NCBI GenBank assembly: GCA_002353635.1
Contig: DEKA01000039.1
Span: 597 to 36,057 of the forward strand
Length of the DNA stretch: 35,461 nt
Source of the DNA: Lachnospiraceae bacterium UBA2734
Lineage (GTDB): Bacteria > Bacillota > Clostridia > Lachnospirales > Lachnospiraceae
Direction of reading: 5' to 3'
Within the stretch, counting starts at the first letter, position 1; each line of letters starts with the position of its first letter. Of the stretch, positions 32,143 through 35,461 are shown piece by piece. The translations under genes were made by a program, and so were the position numbers. The notes beneath the pieces are model-generated. The model saw nothing but the letters and a program-made list of their open reading frames with translations. It did not search any database and was not told the origin of the DNA.

Positions 32143-33263
32143 CAGAAAATTTTCACCTCAGAAACGCAGGTCCGATCCTCAGTACCTCCGCTGTAGACAG
32201 AATTGATAATGATCCACAGACGGTCAATGTCCTTCTTCTCCACACGGATATACTGCGGCCCCATCGTGTCCTTGAGCGTCAGCTTGTACTCCTGGAATTT
32301 GTCATCGAGGCGTAGCGTGACCGTCCTTAGCCTGTTGGAGTTGTAGTAGTCCTTCTCGGTGCGCTGGTCGCCGTTATAGATCACAATGTAATGCACGTCT
32401 CCCTTGTCCGTGATGTTAAAATACAACCGCTTGTTGTAGCCCGCGTCCGGCTCTCCCTCGGCCCAGGCCGTCTTCGGGTCGCCATCCATCAGATTCCGGT
32501 CCGACCAGTTCCTGTCAGGATCTCCCGTCAGAATGGTGCTGGCATTGTAGTCGGCAATGGATACCGGCGGAAACTCGTTCAGATCCATTATGTGCTTCTC
32601 TGAGACGAGAACCGGCTTCAGATGATTCAATACCTTTGCCGGGTAGCCGACACCCATGGAATAGGAGCCGATCACATACACGACAAAGACCGCCGCCGCC
32701 AGACGAACCAGCTGCTTCAGGCCGTTCCTGTATCTTGCCTGCCGGGCGTGCCTCTCCCAGAAAAGATCAACGGGCCGGATCAGCTCCGTCTCTGCCGTCG
32801 TTACATACGCATCAAAAGAAGGATAGCGTTCTCCTTCCGGGAGAGCTGCCTCCGCCTTCTGCCACGCATCCTTCAGCTCCGCCCATTTCTCCCGAAGGCC
32901 CAGCGCAGAGAGAAATCTTGCCGTCTGGATTTCCCAGGACGCACGGGGAACCCTGCGCAGATCGTCCAGAAACCGGTACAGACAGATACACCAGTCTATC
33001 CGGCACAGGATTTTCTGTGCGTCAGAGAGATCCTTGAAGGCAGGCTCTATTTCGCTCTTGTAATAATTCTTGATATTGCCGGCGTTTAAGGGCGTCCGCT
33101 CGACGTTGCTCTTTGCCAGTGCAATGTTCACGGAGAAGCCAAAGTCGTCAACATTCTCCACTGCCTTGTTCTGCGCCCTGACAACCGCTGCCATGCGCTC
33201 CTTTTTCAGGTCGCCATCCGACAGCGTCTTAAACCACATTTTCGCAATATAATCGTTCAGCAT
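32142..33263 (-). CDS. Single-span membrane protein with C-terminal NADase-type glycan-binding domain
   Basis: 373 residues. Residues 1-180 are mostly helical and charged with no family I recognise (MLNDYIAKMWFKTLSDGDLK; later LCRIDWCICLYRFLDDLRR). One membrane span lies at about 187-204 (RLAAAVFVVYVIGSYSMG). Residues 238-373 match the discoidin-like domain named NADase-type glycan-binding: DRNWSDRNLMDGDPKTAWAE, YIVIYNGDQRTEKDYYNSNR and WIIINSVYSGGTEDRTCVSE. No signal peptide is visible, so the orientation is likely N-in, with the binding domain outside. GAGG lies eight bases before ATG 33263, four bases after the helD stop. No NADase catalytic domain is present. Confidence 0.82.
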   Translation of the reverse strand: MLNDYIAKMWFKTLSDGDLKKERMAAVVRAQNKAVENVDDFGFSVNIALAKSNVERTPLNAGNIKNYYKSEIEPAFKDLSDAQKILCRIDWCICLYRFLDDLRRVPRASWEIQTARFLSALGLREKWAELKDAWQKAEAALPEGERYPSFDAYVTTAETELIRPVDLFWERHARQARYRNGLKQLVRLAAAVFVVYVIGSYSMGVGYPAKVLNHLKPVLVSEKHIMDLNEFPPVSIADYNASTILTGDPDRNWSDRNLMDGDPKTAWAEGEPDAGYNKRLYFNITDKGDVHYIVIYNGDQRTEKDYYNSNRLRTVTLRLDDKFQEYKLTLKDTMGPQYIRVEKKDIDRLWIIINSVYSGGTEDRTCVSEVKIF

Positions 33264-33267
33264 TGCG

Positions 33268-35349
33268 CTATCCTCGATCTTTCCCGGTGATGAGCGGCGT
33301 CATTGTCCCTCGTGCAAGAACGGTCAGCTCCTGTGTAGCTCTCGACATCGCCGTATACAGCCTGTGTGCAGAGAGGAGCTGATCGGGATAATGCTGGTCG
33401 TCTGCGTCCGGAATCACCACGCGGTCGAACTCAAGTCCTTTTGCCAGTGTGAGTTCCATGGCGATTACGCCGCGCTTAGGCAGGTGCTCGTCCGTGTGAA
33501 CAACAGTGGGACAGTCCTCTCCCAAAAGCTTCTTGATCCGTGCAAGGCTCTTTTTGTTGGCACAGATCACCGCTGTGATGCCCTCTTTGCCGGTGTCCTG
33601 GACAGCGCTGCGAAGAGCATCTGCATAGCGCTCATCCTCCGTAAAAGTCTGTATAACCGGAGCGAGTCCCGGCCTTTGCACGGACCTCGTCTCTCCTCTT
33701 CGCTCTGCCGGCAGAAGAGCAGTGAACAGCGCTGTGATCTCAGGGGATGAGCGGTAGCTCGTCATCAGCGGCAGCTCCGTCACCTTTCTGCCGGCTGCAT
33801 CGAACAGCGCATGGATCTGTACAAAGGAGACCGTGCCTTCCCGCACAGCCTGGAACTCATCGCCCAGCAGCATGAACTTTGCGTTTGGAAAATAGCGCAT
33901 GAACACCATCAGCTGCGCCTTCGTGTAGTCCTGCACCTCATCGATCATGACATACTGTGCATTCCGGTCGCACTCCCCTGTGAGCGCCATTTTGAGGTAA
34001 AACCACTCACCGTCGGAGATGCGCGCATCGCCGAGGATCCTCTTTCCAATCTCCGAGATGTTCACCCAGCTGCAGTCATGGATAGCCTTGAATGCACCGC
34101 CGTTCTCATTGGTCATGCGGTTTTCCTGCGCGGTGTCACTATCCTGCAGGGCCTTGGCACTGTCCTCATCGGAAAGCGCTCCGCTTCTTGCCGCATTGTC
34201 CTCTCTCTTTCGTATAACGGCCTTTGCCCTCTCCTCCAGCTCGTCCATGACAACCTGAATGAGACGCACACCCATCGGAATGTTCGGATACTGCTGTACA
34301 ACCTGCAGTACATCTCCAGCGGAGAGAATCGGTGTGCCCTTCTGGCTGATGCCCAGAAAGTCTTCCTTCCGGGGCCGGAGCGTCGGCAGCACGGCATCAA
34401 TTTTCTCCAGATTCTCCGCCTTTGTGTCCCTGTAATCGCCGCTTCTTTGTGGAATTCCCTCGCCGTCCAGGAATTCATCCCACGTCATTGTATTCGGATT
34501 GCTCTCACCAAGATCCGGCAGGACGTTGTCAATATACCTGCGGAAAACAGGATTGAGCGTGATCAGATACACCTGATCCGGGCGAAGCGTCTTCCTCTTT
34601 CTATAGAAGAGATAAGCGATGCGCTGCAGAAGAACCGAGGTCTTGCCGCTTCCTGCGATGCCGTTGACGAGAAGGACGGGCACATCCGGATGGCGGATCA
34701 CTGCGTTCTGCTCCTTCTGGATCGTCACAGTGATGGCGGTCATCTTGTCGCTCTTCTGGCGGGAGAGCGACTGCAGGAGCAGCGGATCCTCAATTGCTAT
34801 CTGCGAGTCAAAGTAATAGTGCAGCTGATCCTTCTCGAGATCAAACTGTCTGCGAAGCAGCAGGTCCACAGGGATGCGCTTTCCCTCCACCTCATAGGAG
34901 GTATGCCCGTTCTCCTGGTTGTAGTATGTCTCCGCGATGGGCGATCTCCAGTCGATGATCATCTGGTCGTACCCGTTCTCGGAAATGGCCGCGTTCCCGA
35001 TGTAGTAGTCCTCAGGCTCCTCATCGGGATCAAACTGCAGCCTCACCCTGGCAAAATAAGGCGCCTTCAGCAGAAGATCCACTCTCCGGAGCTTGTCGGT
35101 CAGGGCCTCGCTCTCGACATTGTACTTGTCTATATACCTGTTCCACACCTCGATCTCGCCGTATGTCTCCATCGTCGTCTCCGTATCGGCGAAATCAAAG
35201 CGCAGATTGTCCCTGATGTCGTTCTTTTCATCCGATGCTGAGCTGTTCAGCTGTTCGATCTTTTTCTCCAGATCCGCCCGGATGGCCAGAAGTCTCTGAT
35301 AGACCTGAGTCAGGTGCTGCTGTTCTTCTTTGAAAATTGTCTGATCCAT
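33268..35349 (-). CDS. helD: HelD-like superfamily 1 helicase / RNA polymerase recycling factor
   Basis: ATPase related to UvrD/Rep, known in Firmicutes to release stalled RNA polymerase from DNA; 693 residues. The N-terminal coiled coil (EEQQHLTQVYQRLLAIRADL) inserts into polymerase in known homologues. Next come the HelD-specific segment YDQMIIDWRSPIAETYYNQE, the Q-motif IQKEQNAVIRH, Walker A NGIAGSGKTSVLLQRIAYLF (229-248), Walker B MIDEVQDYTKAQL, GDEFQAVREG, and motif VI region LYTAMSRATQELTVLARG. The length is a little below that of typical HelD (about 750-780). The start at ATG 35349 fits the family, but no clear Shine-Dalgarno is seen. It appears to be the first gene of the long operon running down to lacZ. 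Confidence 0.94.
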   Translation of the reverse strand: MDQTIFKEEQQHLTQVYQRLLAIRADLEKKIEQLNSSASDEKNDIRDNLRFDFADTETTMETYGEIEVWNRYIDKYNVESEALTDKLRRVDLLLKAPYFARVRLQFDPDEEPEDYYIGNAAISENGYDQMIIDWRSPIAETYYNQENGHTSYEVEGKRIPVDLLLRRQFDLEKDQLHYYFDSQIAIEDPLLLQSLSRQKSDKMTAITVTIQKEQNAVIRHPDVPVLLVNGIAGSGKTSVLLQRIAYLFYRKRKTLRPDQVYLITLNPVFRRYIDNVLPDLGESNPNTMTWDEFLDGEGIPQRSGDYRDTKAENLEKIDAVLPTLRPRKEDFLGISQKGTPILSAGDVLQVVQQYPNIPMGVRLIQVVMDELEERAKAVIRKREDNAARSGALSDEDSAKALQDSDTAQENRMTNENGGAFKAIHDCSWVNISEIGKRILGDARISDGEWFYLKMALTGECDRNAQYVMIDEVQDYTKAQLMVFMRYFPNAKFMLLGDEFQAVREGTVSFVQIHALFDAAGRKVTELPLMTSYRSSPEITALFTALLPAERRGETRSVQRPGLAPVIQTFTEDERYADALRSAVQDTGKEGITAVICANKKSLARIKKLLGEDCPTVVHTDEHLPKRGVIAMELTLAKGLEFDRVVIPDADDQHYPDQLLSAHRLYTAMSRATQELTVLARGTMTPLITGKDRG

Positions 35350-35461
35350 ATATCACCGTTACCGCGCACCGCAATCCGTGTACAGGTGTATCTGCGGCGC
35401 AATCGCTTATTTGATCCAATAGGCTGATAAGTTGGCCTGCACAGAACGCTCTCCCTCGTTC
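35350..35461 (-). other. Upstream region of helD, truncated
   Basis: 112 bases up to the right edge. No open frame of note, no convincing promoter and no hairpin were found; the promoter may lie outside the window. Confidence 0.4.

Overview
The window looks like a chromosomal segment from a low-to-mid GC Firmicute of class Clostridia, most likely Lachnospiraceae. The reasons are the protein sequences (RpoB, L7/L12, HelD, the lacZ type, an IS1182-like transposase fragment), strong AGGAGG-type ribosome binding sites, a 3H-domain niacin repressor and a Firmicute-style L10 leader. Family calls come from reading motifs, not from searches.

Layout. (1) 1-4130: the minus-strand rplJ-rplL-rpoB cluster. 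rpoB is cut by the left edge. An L10 leader, a near-consensus promoter before rplJ, a long hairpin after rplL and a separate rpoB promoter and leader are visible. (2) 4201-12684: a minus-strand catabolic operon reading dctP-dctQ-dctM-araC-dehydratase-RraA-like aldolase-SDR-lactonase. Together these could import a sugar acid, or oxidise a sugar, and cleave it to pyruvate plus an aldehyde without a kinase. (3) 12685-14573: an AT-rich divergent promoter region, a YcxB-like membrane protein and a 61-residue secreted or membrane peptide, both on the plus strand. (4) 14600-17289: the minus-strand rpmG-secE-nusG-rplK-rplA cluster. The ribosomal/RNA polymerase gene block is therefore split between rplA and rplJ by about 10.7 kb.

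(5) 17398-19321: a lipoprotein with a class A beta-lactamase-like domain (minus) and a divergent niaR (plus). (6) 19460-35349: a tightly spaced minus-strand array of 11 genes: helD, an anchored glycan-binding-domain protein, a HAD hydrolase, a patatin lipase, a flavin reductase-like protein, nrdG, rsmF, a cysteine desulfurase, a phosphopentomutase-like protein, an SDR and a giant lacZ.

The most unusual items are these: (a) the lacZ reading frame is fused in frame behind the N-terminal part of an IS1182/DUF772 transposase, which supplies the start codon and ribosome binding site; (b) the phosphopentomutase homologue has Ser at a normal metal-ligand Asp and Ser at the phospho-acceptor Thr, plus a roughly 210-residue acidic repeat tail; (c) many proteins in region 6 carry low-complexity inserts or tails absent from typical family members; (d) NusG has an approximately 84-residue N-terminal extension; (e) a catabolic operon sits inside the ribosomal gene block. 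No CRISPR array, tRNA, rRNA or complete insertion sequence was seen.
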